DNA of 36,213 bases from Oscillospiraceae bacterium (lineage in GTDB: Bacteria > Bacillota > Clostridia > Oscillospirales > Acutalibacteraceae). This document shows positions 8,059-14,743 of the stretch, piece after piece. Position numbers and translations under genes: made by a program. The number at the start of each line of letters is the position of its first letter. Position 1 is the stretch's first letter. The notes below the pieces were generated by a model that saw nothing but the letters and a program-made list of their open reading frames with translations, was not told the origin of the DNA and did not search any database. Where the stretch lies: positions 1 to 36,213 of the forward strand of contig SVOD01000004.1 of assembly GCA_015066575.1 (NCBI GenBank). Direction: 5' to 3'.

Positions 8059-8220
8059 GTTGCCAAATATTTCTACAATTAAATCATTATAAATCTGTAA
8101 GGCTAATATTGAAAAATACTAGCTCTATCAATACTTGCAGATTTATGTATTGTAGAAATGTTTGGCGACAGTTGAGCTATGTGTTTTTGTGCGTATGGCT
8201 TCGGCTGTACGCATTTTTTA
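8059..8220 (+). ncRNA. Unrecognised structured RNA: long three-part hairpin plus UUCG-tetraloop terminator
   Basis: Stem 1 pairs 8059-8079 with 8149-8169 (21 bp, no bulge, two U.G pairs). Stem 2 pairs 8090-8101 with 8134-8145 (12 bp, one U.G). Stem 3 pairs 8107-8111 with 8129-8133 around a 17-nt loop. All three wobble pairs are G.U only if the plus strand is the RNA; on the other strand they would be A.C mismatches. A 10-bp stem with a TTCG loop and T run (8190-8219) follows. With the promoter at 8027-8055 this forms a complete transcription unit of about 160 nt. It is either a free small RNA or the attenuated leader of the lipoprotein gene at 8285. I recognise no known riboswitch class. A folded mobile element (MITE) is the main alternative. 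Confidence 0.6.
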
Positions 8221-8284
8221 TTTTGAGCAAAACTGCCGGCAAGCCTTTTTGCTCGCAAAACAATTTTGAAAGGGAGAAAAAACT

Positions 8285-9193
8285 ATGAAAAATGCAATCA
8301 AAATTAGTTTGGCAATCGTGCTGGTTCTTGCGTTAACCCTGTCGCTTGCCGGCTGCGGAAACAAAAGTTCTTCGATGAAAGTTGGCGATACCGCAGAAGG
8401 AACGGTTTTTGATGTAACCGTTAAATCTGCAGAATTTGTTAACAAGATTGAAAACGGGCTTAAAATTCATATTTGGAGTCCTTCCGAAGAAACAAAAGAG
8501 CAGGATGTTTATGCCGATGAGGGATATTCAATAGTTAAAATTGAATATGATGTTGCTTTCAAAGGCAAGGCAAACGGGCATTACACTTTGAAATTTGAGC
8601 TTGATTATGACAACGGGCATATTTTCAATGATACAAGCCATCTTGTTCCTGCCCTTGAAGGCGGTATCGGTTTTGAAGAATCATATGCATTTTCGGTTGA
8701 AAGAGCCATTGATGTTGAGGATTCTTTGCAATACACCGGTGAAGAAGGCGTTACATATATCGCAGTTAACGACATTGCTTTAACGGATACCGAAAAGCCG
8801 TTTGATTTAAGAGTTACCGTCCCGACAGCAGCCGAAACAGAAGAAGTCGATTCTATGGGAGTAGTAACATACACATCCGAAACCGAATCTTTCACTTATG
8901 ACCTTCGCAAAGTTGAGTTTGATTTATCTTCAAAAACCGATGAGCAGGGCGCAATTAAAGAGCAACGAATTGAAAAGACGGGAAAAATAGTCGGACCGAA
9001 CCTCAAGGCTCCCTCTATTAGCGATGGATATTATGCAGATAATGTTTGGAGTATAAAATACGGAGACAATCACGTACTCGAAAACGTATACTTTAGAAAA
9101 GATGAAAAAGTAGATGATTATACAGGAAAAGAAGTTACTTTTTCCTGTATCTATGATGACGGTGATGCAGTTGATGCATACATAGTCAAATAG
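8285..9193 (+). CDS. Secreted lipoprotein of unknown function
   Basis: The 302-residue protein has a lipoprotein signal peptide (residues 1-22) and lipobox LAGC, with acylated Cys near residue 23, so it should be anchored on the outer face of the cell membrane. The mature part is acidic and beta-rich. Its opening SMKVGDTAEGTVFDVTVKSA resembles the start of DUF4352-like immunoglobulin-type lipoproteins, but I cannot assign it firmly. Start: ATG 8285 behind AAAGGGAG. The only promoter I see upstream is the one at 8027, which would place the structured RNA and its terminator in the leader of this gene. A short hairpin with little T run follows the stop. Confidence 0.75.
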   Translation: MKNAIKISLAIVLVLALTLSLAGCGNKSSSMKVGDTAEGTVFDVTVKSAEFVNKIENGLKIHIWSPSEETKEQDVYADEGYSIVKIEYDVAFKGKANGHYTLKFELDYDNGHIFNDTSHLVPALEGGIGFEESYAFSVERAIDVEDSLQYTGEEGVTYIAVNDIALTDTEKPFDLRVTVPTAAETEEVDSMGVVTYTSETESFTYDLRKVEFDLSSKTDEQGAIKEQRIEKTGKIVGPNLKAPSISDGYYADNVWSIKYGDNHVLENVYFRKDEKVDDYTGKEVTFSCIYDDGDAVDAYIVK

Positions 9194-9215
9194 CCCATAC
9201 AAAGAGAGTGTGAAA

Positions 9216-9240
9216 TAAAGTAGAGGTTTGCGCCTCTGCT
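9216..9240 (+). terminator. Weak terminator-like hairpin after the lipoprotein gene
   Basis: AAGTAGAGG pairs with CCTCTGCTT around a 6-nt loop. The T tract is short. Sequence from 9241 to 9371 is T-rich, with no further feature that I can support. Confidence 0.45.
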
Positions 9241-9371
9241 TTTGCTATGTTTGAATTTGCTTGTTTTTTTGCTATCATTTCGTTTGAATGCTGTTTTTTG
9301 GTGGCTTTTTTGTACAATTTTAGTTTGCATTTCGTTTAACAATCCTTATTTTTCAAGCACTTTCCACTCTG

Positions 9372-9391
9372 TTTTCACATAGTTTTCAGAT
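9372..9391 (+). promoter_or_regulatory. 11-bp-spaced direct repeat upstream of the HtrA gene
   Basis: TTTTCACAT (9372-9380) and TTTTCAGAT (9383-9391) repeat with an 11-bp period, about one helical turn. This is the geometry used by OmpR-family regulators, and stress-induced htrA genes of Firmicutes are often under such control (CssR in Bacillus). A possible -10 is TAAGAT at 9400-9405. Regulator identity is inference. Confidence 0.4.
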
Positions 9392-9457
9392 AAGCGGGGT
9401 AAGATAGAAGCAGACACAGGGGAAAAGCCCCTCACCGAACCTAAGGAGGTAACGAAC

Positions 9458-11065
9458 ATGGATACTTTTGAAAAAAACATTTTTGGTGAAGACAATCAGG
9501 CGCAGCAGCCGCAGCAGCCGCAAGCGCCGGCAGCAAACACACCTGCTACTGCCGAAACAACATCGGCTTTTGATAACAGCACTCGAACCGGAGAGACAAA
9601 CGAAGTTTTTAAGGCGGATGAAAAAGCACAACAAATTCCAACAGAAAATTCTCCTAAAGCATATGGGCAAACAGATTTCAGCCATCCGCAGCAGGCTCCC
9701 GTTCAGAGTGGAGCGGGCGGAGTAGGCGCAGCCCCGGTTTCCGGCGGCAAGCCCTACTCTGCACCGACCTCATCGGTGGCGTGGAACGCGCCTGCGCAGC
9801 CGGGCGCCTATGCACCGCAACCGCAGTACAGGGCAGGGAATGTGCCGCCCGCACCGCCCGCCAAGAAGCCCAAAAAGAAACTCGGGAAAGCGGCAAAGAT
9901 TGCTCTCGGCTTAGTGGCAGTGTTTGTGGTCGGTTTGTGCGGCGGTATTGTCGGCACAAAGCTGACCAAGTCCGCTTCCGGCGGCACGGGGGATGCGGTC
10001 ATTTACCAAAGCGACACCAAGACTTCCAGCGAGACCGATTCTACCGGTTCCGCTAAAGCAACCAATACGGTAGAGAGCGTGGCAAACAACACCGCGGCAA
10101 GTGTGGTGGAGGTCAAGACCTCTTATGTGCAGAAGGGCTCTTTCTTCGGCGACTATGTCACCTCCGGTGCAGGCTCGGGCGTGATTATTTCCAAAGACGG
10201 CTATGTTGTCACCAATAACCATGTCATTGCCGATGCACAGGATATTACCGTCACCCTCAAGAGCGGTAAAGAGTATGCGGCAAAGCTTGTGGGTACCGAT
10301 GATAAGACCGATATTGCGGTGCTGAAGATTGATGCAAAAGATTTAACGCCCGCCACCTACGGTGACAGCAGTGCAGTGGCAGTCGGCGAGCAAATTATCG
10401 TGGTCGGTAACCCGCTCGGCAGCCTGGGCGGCTCGGTCACGACCGGTATTATTTCCGCGACCGACAGAGAGATTACTGTCGAAAAGACGACGATGACGCT
10501 CCTGCAGATTGATGCGGCGGTCAATCCCGGTAACTCCGGCGGTGCACTTTTTAACCTCAAAGGGGAACTTGTCGGCGTGGTCAACGCCAAGTATTCTTCC
10601 GAGGAAGTCGAGGGTTTGGGCTTTGCCATCCCGATGAATACCGCCAAGGCAACGATTGAAGATATTATTGAATACGGCTATGTCAAGGGCAGAGCACAGT
10701 TAGGCATCACCGCAGTTGAGATTTCCGACCTGCAGACCGCATACAGCGCCGGTGTGACCGAACTGGGTGTGTATGTATACAGTGTCAACAGCGGCTCGGG
10801 TGCCGATAAGGCAGGCCTTAAAGCCGGCGATAGAATTGTGAAGATTGACGATAAAGAAATTGATTCTTATTCCACCCTGTCCAAACTGCTTGACAGTTAC
10901 AGTGTCGGCGATAAAGTCAGCGTAACCTATTCGCGTGGCGGCGAACAAAAGACTGTCGATGTAGAACTCATCGAGTACAAGCCGAGCAACGAAACAAAGA
11001 GCAATAACAATCAGCAGAACAGCAATCAGAATAACCAGAACCCATACGGGTTCCCGAGTAATTGA
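9458..11065 (+). CDS. HtrA/DegP-type membrane-anchored serine protease with PDZ domain
   Basis: The 535-residue protein has a Gln/Pro/Ala-rich cytoplasmic N-terminus of about 140 residues, a single membrane anchor (about 145-168), then an extracytoplasmic trypsin-like domain. The catalytic triad is H255 (TNNHVI), D285 (KTDIAVLKI) and S360 (NPGNSGGALFN). A PDZ domain follows (about 425-510) and a short Asn/Gln-rich tail ends the protein. It degrades or refolds damaged envelope proteins. Start: ATG with AAGGAGG upstream. All catalytic residues are intact. Paired 11-bp-spaced repeats upstream point to stress control by an OmpR-type regulator. A strong terminator follows, which overlaps the promoter of the next gene. 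Confidence 0.93.
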   Translation: MDTFEKNIFGEDNQAQQPQQPQAPAANTPATAETTSAFDNSTRTGETNEVFKADEKAQQIPTENSPKAYGQTDFSHPQQAPVQSGAGGVGAAPVSGGKPYSAPTSSVAWNAPAQPGAYAPQPQYRAGNVPPAPPAKKPKKKLGKAAKIALGLVAVFVVGLCGGIVGTKLTKSASGGTGDAVIYQSDTKTSSETDSTGSAKATNTVESVANNTAASVVEVKTSYVQKGSFFGDYVTSGAGSGVIISKDGYVVTNNHVIADAQDITVTLKSGKEYAAKLVGTDDKTDIAVLKIDAKDLTPATYGDSSAVAVGEQIIVVGNPLGSLGGSVTTGIISATDREITVEKTTMTLLQIDAAVNPGNSGGALFNLKGELVGVVNAKYSSEEVEGLGFAIPMNTAKATIEDIIEYGYVKGRAQLGITAVEISDLQTAYSAGVTELGVYVYSVNSGSGADKAGLKAGDRIVKIDDKEIDSYSTLSKLLDSYSVGDKVSVTYSRGGEQKTVDVELIEYKPSNETKSNNNQQNSNQNNQNPYGFPSN

Positions 11066-11075
11066 TGCAAAACAG

Positions 11076-11089
11076 CAGCCGGCAGTCGG
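11076..11089 (+). repeat. Two 7-bp units of the CAGTCGG type
   Basis: CAGCCGG then CAGTCGG match the units of the array at 17776-17803. It is probably a short or decayed member of the 4 x 7 family. Confidence 0.4.
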
Positions 11090-11096
11090 CAAAAGA

Positions 11097-11131
11097 GCAA
11101 GGCGCGCCTAAATGCGCGCCTTGCTTTTTTT
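11097..11131 (+). terminator. Terminator of the HtrA gene
   Basis: GCAAGGCGCGC, loop CTAAAT, GCGCGCCTTGC, then seven T. Confidence 0.95.
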
Positions 11132-11149
11132 GAGAGACTGTGCTACAAT
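11121..11149 (+). promoter_or_regulatory. Promoter of the riboswitch-FolT unit
   Basis: TTGCTT (11121-11126), 17 bp, TACAAT (11144-11149). The -35 box lies in the T run of the HtrA terminator. Transcription should start at about 11156, just before the aptamer. Confidence 0.65.
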
Positions 11150-11162
11150 AAATTTTACAGAA

Positions 11163-11256
11163 TAAGAGTAGAAACCTGTGCGTTAAGTGTCGGTTGAACG
11201 GGGAGTTGTCAACCGAACGAAAGTGTGACTGCGGTGCAGGCTTCGCATCCCGCTTA
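11163..11256 (+). promoter_or_regulatory. Tetrahydrofolate (THF) riboswitch
   Basis: The element shows the conserved landmarks of the THF aptamer in order: AGAGTAGA (11165-11172), GCGTTAAGTGT (11180-11190), a hairpin arm ending near ACGAAAG, CTGCGGTGCAGG, and GCATCCCGCTTA near its end. It precedes an ECF folate transporter gene, the usual context. A terminator hairpin 20 nt downstream gives it an off-switch: folate-bound aptamer would favour termination before the coding region. Identified by eye from consensus motifs. Confidence 0.85.
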
Positions 11257-11275
11257 GAAGCTATACAGCTACATG

Positions 11276-11302
11276 AAAAGGCGGTATTCCGCCTTTTTTC
11301 TT
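11276..11302 (+). terminator. Riboswitch-controlled terminator
   Basis: AAAAGGCGG, loop TATT, CCGCCTTTT and more T. It lies between the aptamer and the real start of the folT-like gene. An ATG at 11273 is directly in front of it and is unlikely to be used. Confidence 0.85.
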
Positions 11303-11323
11303 TTCGGGGGAAAGGAAAAGGAT

Positions 11324-11932
11324 TTGAAAAGAAGAGGCTTTACATTGAAACTTACCTTTAGCGCTATGCTCATTGCGCTCTATTTTGTGAGTGACAGGTT
11401 TACGGCGATAAATCTTTTGAGCAATCAGTACAAACTCAGTTTTATTCCGCTCATTCTTGCAGCGGTCTTTTTGGGACCGGTGTGGGGCATGGCAGTCGGC
11501 GGTTTGGGCGATTTAATCAGTGCGTTGATTATGCCGACCGGTGCGTACTTTCCCGGTTTTACCGTGGTCAGTGCGCTCATGGGGCTGACTATCGGGCTGT
11601 TGTGTTATAAGAAGTTGACGGTCGGGCGTGCGGTGCTGGCGGTCTTTCTTTGCCAAGGGGTAGGGGCGTTGGTGCTCAATACATTTAATTTAGCGTTCTA
11701 TTTCATTGTTAACGGGATCGACAAATACGGTAGCAGTGTGACTGCCATCATCGGTGCGCTGGCAGTCAGCCGTGCCATTCAGGCAGGTATCTATTTTGTG
11801 GTTGAAGTGCTCTTTATGCTCCTTTTAATCAAAATCAAACCGCGCTTGGATGCGGTGCTTCCGTGGCAAAAAGAAACCGCGCAACAAAGTGAATCCGGCG
11901 CGCGGGATATGAGTGAAACATATGACGAATAA
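11324..11932 (+). CDS. folT: Folate-family ECF transporter S component (FolT-like)
   Basis: This roughly 200-residue, six-helix membrane protein binds the vitamin for an energy-coupling-factor transporter. The opening LKLTFSAMLIALYFVSDRF and the PVWGMAVGGLGDLISALI segment fit the folate-type S components. The ECF ATPase and T subunits are not in the window and are presumably shared and encoded elsewhere. An ATG at 11273 is in frame, but it precedes the riboswitch terminator and has no RBS. I prefer TTG 11324, with AAAGGA 7 nt upstream. TTG 11345 (AGAGG, 7 nt) is the alternative. Regulation is by the THF riboswitch upstream, so uptake should shut off when reduced folates are plentiful. Confidence 0.85.
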   Translation: MKRRGFTLKLTFSAMLIALYFVSDRFTAINLLSNQYKLSFIPLILAAVFLGPVWGMAVGGLGDLISALIMPTGAYFPGFTVVSALMGLTIGLLCYKKLTVGRAVLAVFLCQGVGALVLNTFNLAFYFIVNGIDKYGSSVTAIIGALAVSRAIQAGIYFVVEVLFMLLLIKIKPRLDAVLPWQKETAQQSESGARDMSETYDE

Positions 11933-12055
11933 TACTATATTAGTTTTGTACAATGTTTTGCATATTTTTTATGCAAAAATGTGCAAATATGTGTAAAATG
12001 CATAAAAACAAAGGCGATTATTCTACTTTTAACCTATTCCATTTTTTCTGTTTTG

Positions 12056-12064
12056 TGGTATAAT
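12056..12064 (+). promoter_or_regulatory. Extended -10 promoter
   Basis: TGGTATAAT is a perfect extended -10. The -35 region is poor. It would start transcripts near 12071. A TTTTGCAT/ATGCAAAA hairpin (11955-11977) lies between folT and this promoter. Confidence 0.5.
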
Positions 12065-12070
12065 ATAAGT

Positions 12071-12160
12071 ACAGTAAAACAAAGATATCCAGAGCAATAT
12101 ATGTGCTTTTTCATAACCCCCTTAATAAACTCTCTGACTCCCAACAGAGAGTTTATTTCT
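12071..12160 (+). ncRNA. Candidate small RNA of about 90 nt
   Basis: The predicted start (about 12071) is followed after 50 nt by a strong 13-bp hairpin (12124-12136 with 12145-12157) and TCTTT. No good reading frame with an RBS lies inside. The unit could be a small RNA, or the hairpin may simply terminate folT transcripts. Confidence 0.4.
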
Positions 12161-12170
12161 TTGTCAAAAT

Positions 12171-12207
12171 AAAAAGGAGAGGTCTGCTGCAGCGACCTCT
12201 CCTTTTT
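12171..12207. terminator. Terminator of the MerR-family gene, usable in both directions
   Basis: A 14-bp stem (12171-12184 with 12194-12207) has A and T tracts on the two sides. Confidence 0.85.
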
Positions 12208-12215
12208 ATTGCGCA

Positions 12216-12596
12216 TTAGTGCATATGTCTGGGTTTAATTTTGACCACCGTTTTTTTCTTTGCCGGCGGCGGGGCAGGCAGGGCGGCGCGCAGCGCCGCT
12301 TCTTTTTGCGCGAGCATCTCCTGTGCGGTTTGCAACAGGGCTTGTTTCTCTTCAATAAAAGCGAGTTTTTTCTCCGCCGGGGCACGCGCGGTAAGCAACC
12401 ATTTGATTTCTTCTACCGTAAAGCCTGCCTGTTTAAGCGCATGAATGTGCTGCAGGCGCTCCAATTCGGCTGCACCGAACACGCGGGTGCCGCCGCTCGA
12501 GCGCGAGAGGGCAGGCAGTAAGCCCTGTTTGTCATAAAAGCGAATTGCCGAAGCGCTAATGCCGCTTTGTGCCGCAGCGTCACTGATAAAAGCCAT
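12216..12596 (-). CDS. MerR-family transcriptional regulator
   Basis: The 126-residue protein opens with a MerR-type winged helix (AFISDAAAQSGISASAIRFYDKQGLL, here described as residues 2-27). The SGGTRVFGAAELERLQHI segment and KQAGFTVEEIKWLL follow. A coiled-coil dimerisation helix (about 75-105) comes next, and then a short Pro/Lys/His tail. There is no metal-binding Cys cluster or separate effector domain, so the inducer is unknown. Start: ATG 12596 with AAGGAG 7 nt upstream. An ATG at 12620 in frame lies upstream of the RBS and is rejected. The gene stands alone. Confidence 0.88.
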   Translation of the reverse strand: MAFISDAAAQSGISASAIRFYDKQGLLPALSRSSGGTRVFGAAELERLQHIHALKQAGFTVEEIKWLLTARAPAEKKLAFIEEKQALLQTAQEMLAQKEAALRAALPAPPPAKKKTVVKIKPRHMH

Positions 12597-12848
12597 GAAA
12601 AATCTCCTTTTTAATAGCAAAATATTTATATTTAGAAACCATAAGACACATATTTATAAAAAGATGAGTAGTTATGCAGCATTTTAATCTCAACTTCACT
12701 TAAAGTTTAGATTTAAAAACCAACAGTATTGTATCGCTTTCGGCAAGGCTTGTCAAGTGACACCGCGCCGAAGGTTAGGGAAAGATATAACTGATAAAGG
12801 TATTGAGGAAGCCCCGGAGAAAATATCAAAAAAATCATCAGAAAACTA

Positions 12849-12877
12849 TTGACAGTCATATGAACTTGTGATATAAT
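12849..12877 (+). promoter_or_regulatory. Perfect consensus promoter of the NfeD/SPFH operon
   Basis: TTGACA (12849-12854), 17 bp, TATAAT (12872-12877), with TGA before the -10 as an extended element. It gives a leader of about 310 nt before the ATG at 13197. Confidence 0.8.
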
Positions 12878-13040
12878 CAGTAAAACTTGAAAAAGTAAAT
12901 GCAAAGGCAGGAATGCTGATTGTCGAGAAACGCGGCATAATATAATGGAGTGCGCAGCACAATTTGCTTGCTTTCACAGCGAATCAGTCACAGTCAATAG
13001 TGACGATTTCAGGCGGTGTCGCAGGTTCGCTTGCGCGAAC

Positions 13041-13167
13041 AGGCAACAGGATGCAGGCAACAGCAAACCGGTGAAAGGCAATGCTTTGCTTCTGAGGCGA
13101 GTTCGTTAAAGCGAACCGCCGTAATGCGCAAAGCGCGCCACCGCTGATTCCGCATTCCGCATTCCGA
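13041..13167 (+). repeat. Composite repeat element: 7-bp array, two hairpins, 7-bp array
   Basis: From left to right: an array of AGGCAAC-type units (13041-13068, four units), hairpin A (13096-13120, GGCG.GTTCG/CGAAC.GCC), hairpin B (13123-13142, AATGCGC-AAA-GCGCGCCACC), then units ATTCCGC, ATTCCGC, ATTCCGA (13147-13167). The same order occurs inverted at 23534-23651. It lies inside the predicted leader of the NfeD/SPFH mRNA. Confidence 0.7.
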
Positions 13168-13196
13168 AATTCGTATTAATAAGAGGAGGTGGTCTT

Positions 13197-13628
13197 ATGA
13201 GCCAAACGCTAATGTACATTGTGTGGGCGATAGCCATTTTGGGCTTTGCCGTATTAGAGGGGCTGACCGTGCAACTTGTGTCAATTTGGTTTGTGCTCGG
13301 TGCCGTAGCGGCACTGGTCGCGGCGCTGTGCGGTGCAAATTTCACTGTGCAGATAGTGCTCTTTGCCGCCGTAAGCGTTATCAGTCTGTTACTGACCAGA
13401 CCTTTTGTCAAAAAATGGCTTAAAATCAAAGCCGAATCCACCAACGCCGACCGATGTATCGGCGCCCGGGCAGTGGTTACCGAGCGCATCGATAATCTTG
13501 CCGCTACCGGGCAGGTGAAAGTGCAGGGTGCCGTTTGGACTGCGCGCAGTGAAAGCGGCGCCGTTATTGAAGCCGGGCAAACGGTCACGGTCAAACACAT
13601 TGAAGGCGTTAAATTGATTGTAGAATAA
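13197..13628 (+). CDS. NfeD-like membrane protein
   Basis: The 143-residue protein of the short NfeD (DUF107) type has two or three membrane helices (about residues 5-72) followed by a C-terminal OB-fold domain (about 80-143; CIGARAVVTERIDNL and GQVKVQGAVWTARSE). Short NfeD proteins are encoded next to SPFH/stomatin genes and are thought to bind them in membrane microdomains, as the neighbouring gene supports. Start: ATG 13197 after GAGGAGG. The gene lacks the protease domain of long NfeD proteins. The stop is 29 nt before the SPFH start, so one mRNA is expected. Confidence 0.9.
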   Translation: MSQTLMYIVWAIAILGFAVLEGLTVQLVSIWFVLGAVAALVAALCGANFTVQIVLFAAVSVISLLLTRPFVKKWLKIKAESTNADRCIGARAVVTERIDNLAATGQVKVQGAVWTARSESGAVIEAGQTVTVKHIEGVKLIVE

Positions 13629-13657
13629 AAAAATAAAGTAAGAAAAGGAGAACGATT

Positions 13658-14587
13658 ATGGGACTGACAGTTATTATTTGCACATTTATTTTTATTGTGC
13701 TTGCGCTATTAATTTTTACCAATATCAAAGTGGTGCCGCAATCCAAGGCATATGTTATTGAAAGGCTCGGCACCTACCATGTTACCTGGCAAACGGGGCT
13801 GCATTTAAAAGTGCCCTTTATTGACAGGATTGCCAAAAAGGTCTCGCTCAAAGAGCAGGTGGTCGATTTTAAACCGCAGCCGGTCATTACAAAAGATAAT
13901 GTCACCATGCATATTGATACGGTGGTGTTTTTCCAAATTACCGACCCGAAACTCTACTGCTACGGTGTGGAGCATCCCTTGAGCGCGATTGAAAACCTTT
14001 CGGCAACCACCCTGCGCAATATCATCGGCGATTTGGAGCTGGACTCCACCCTCACTTCCAGAGATACCATCAACGCCAAAATTCGCGTTATTTTAGACGA
14101 AGCCACCGACCCCTGGGGCATTAAGGTCAACCGCGTGGAACTCAAAAATATTATCCCGCCGCGCGAAATTCAAGACGCGATGGAGAAGCAAATGAAAGCC
14201 GAGCGCGAGAGAAGAGAAGCCATTTTGCGCGCAGAGGGTGAAAAACAATCCAGAATTCTGGTGGCGGAAGGGCACAAAGAGTCTAAGATTTTAGAGGCGG
14301 AAGCCGAGAAGCAATCGGCAATTCTCAAAGCCGAAGCAGTCAAAGAAGCAAAAATCCGCGAAGCCGAGGGTGAAGCGGAAGCCATTGCAAAAGTGCAGGC
14401 TGCACAGGCAGACGCTATCAAACTTTTGAATGAAGCGGATGCCAATGAGGCGGTGCTGCGCATCAAGGCGCTTGAGGCCTTTGCCAAAGCGGCGGACGGT
14501 CAGGCAACCAAGATTATCATCCCCTCCGAGATTCAGGGCTTGGCAGGTCTCGCCGAAGGGGTAATGGCAAGTGTGAAGAGCAAATAA
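13658..14587 (+). CDS. SPFH/Band 7 (stomatin/QmcA-like) membrane protein
   Basis: The 309-residue protein has one N-terminal membrane anchor (about residues 3-22), then an SPFH domain (VPQSKAYVIERLGTY through the region ending IIPPREIQDAM, about 28-172). A long charged coiled coil rich in Ala/Glu/Lys repeats follows (about 173-260), and then a C-terminal IIIPSEIQGLAGLAEG segment. Such proteins form large ring or cage assemblies that organise membrane patches and control proteases such as FtsH. Pairing with an NfeD-like protein is the standard arrangement. Start: ATG 13658 behind AAAAGGAG. No own promoter is seen. Confidence 0.93.
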   Translation: MGLTVIICTFIFIVLALLIFTNIKVVPQSKAYVIERLGTYHVTWQTGLHLKVPFIDRIAKKVSLKEQVVDFKPQPVITKDNVTMHIDTVVFFQITDPKLYCYGVEHPLSAIENLSATTLRNIIGDLELDSTLTSRDTINAKIRVILDEATDPWGIKVNRVELKNIIPPREIQDAMEKQMKAERERREAILRAEGEKQSRILVAEGHKESKILEAEAEKQSAILKAEAVKEAKIREAEGEAEAIAKVQAAQADAIKLLNEADANEAVLRIKALEAFAKAADGQATKIIIPSEIQGLAGLAEGVMASVKSK

Positions 14588-14617
14588 GTATTTGCATGGC
14601 AAAGACTTATTTGTCAG

Positions 14618-14645
14618 GCAACAGCCAATAGCCAACAGCCAACAG
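14618..14645 (+). repeat. 28-bp array of four 7-bp units (CCAACAG type)
   Basis: Units GCAACAG, CCAATAG, CCAACAG, CCAACAG in exact register, between the SPFH gene and its terminator. Confidence 0.75.
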
Positions 14646-14654
14646 AGAATTTGT

Positions 14655-14683
14655 GAAAAGTCTGCACTTTGTGCAGACTTTTC
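14655..14683 (+). terminator. Terminator of the NfeD/SPFH operon
   Basis: GAAAAGTCTGCAC, loop TTT, GTGCAGACTTTTC. Confidence 0.85.
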
Positions 14684-14712
14684 TTGCATTTGCGGCGCAG
14701 ATGCTTTACAAT
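14684..14712 (+). promoter_or_regulatory. Rubrerythrin promoter
   Basis: TTGCAT (14684-14689), 17 bp, TACAAT (14707-14712), starting directly after the preceding terminator stem. Confidence 0.7.
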
Positions 14713-14743
14713 AAAAATATCTTATTATAGGAGGAAAAAACCA

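Larger units (their letters stand above)
12597..13196. other. 600-bp gap between MerR and NfeD-like genes
   Basis: The first 250 bp hold no feature that I can support beyond A+T-rich sequence upstream of the MerR gene. A consensus promoter sits at 12849-12877. The remaining 310 bp form the leader of the NfeD/SPFH operon and contain a composite repeat element (13041-13167), preceded by the hairpin GTTCGC-TTGC-GCGAAC (13025-13040). Confidence 0.7.

Noticed and set aside
8059..8169. Insertion sequence remnant
   Set aside because: No transposase fragment or target duplication is visible, and G.U pairs favour an RNA; a MITE is kept only as an alternative.
11273..11323. Upstream ATG extension of the folT-like gene
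   Set aside because: It would encode the riboswitch terminator and has no Shine-Dalgarno.
11981..12172. 63-codon frame between folT and the MerR gene
   Set aside because: It spans a promoter and a terminator and has no RBS.
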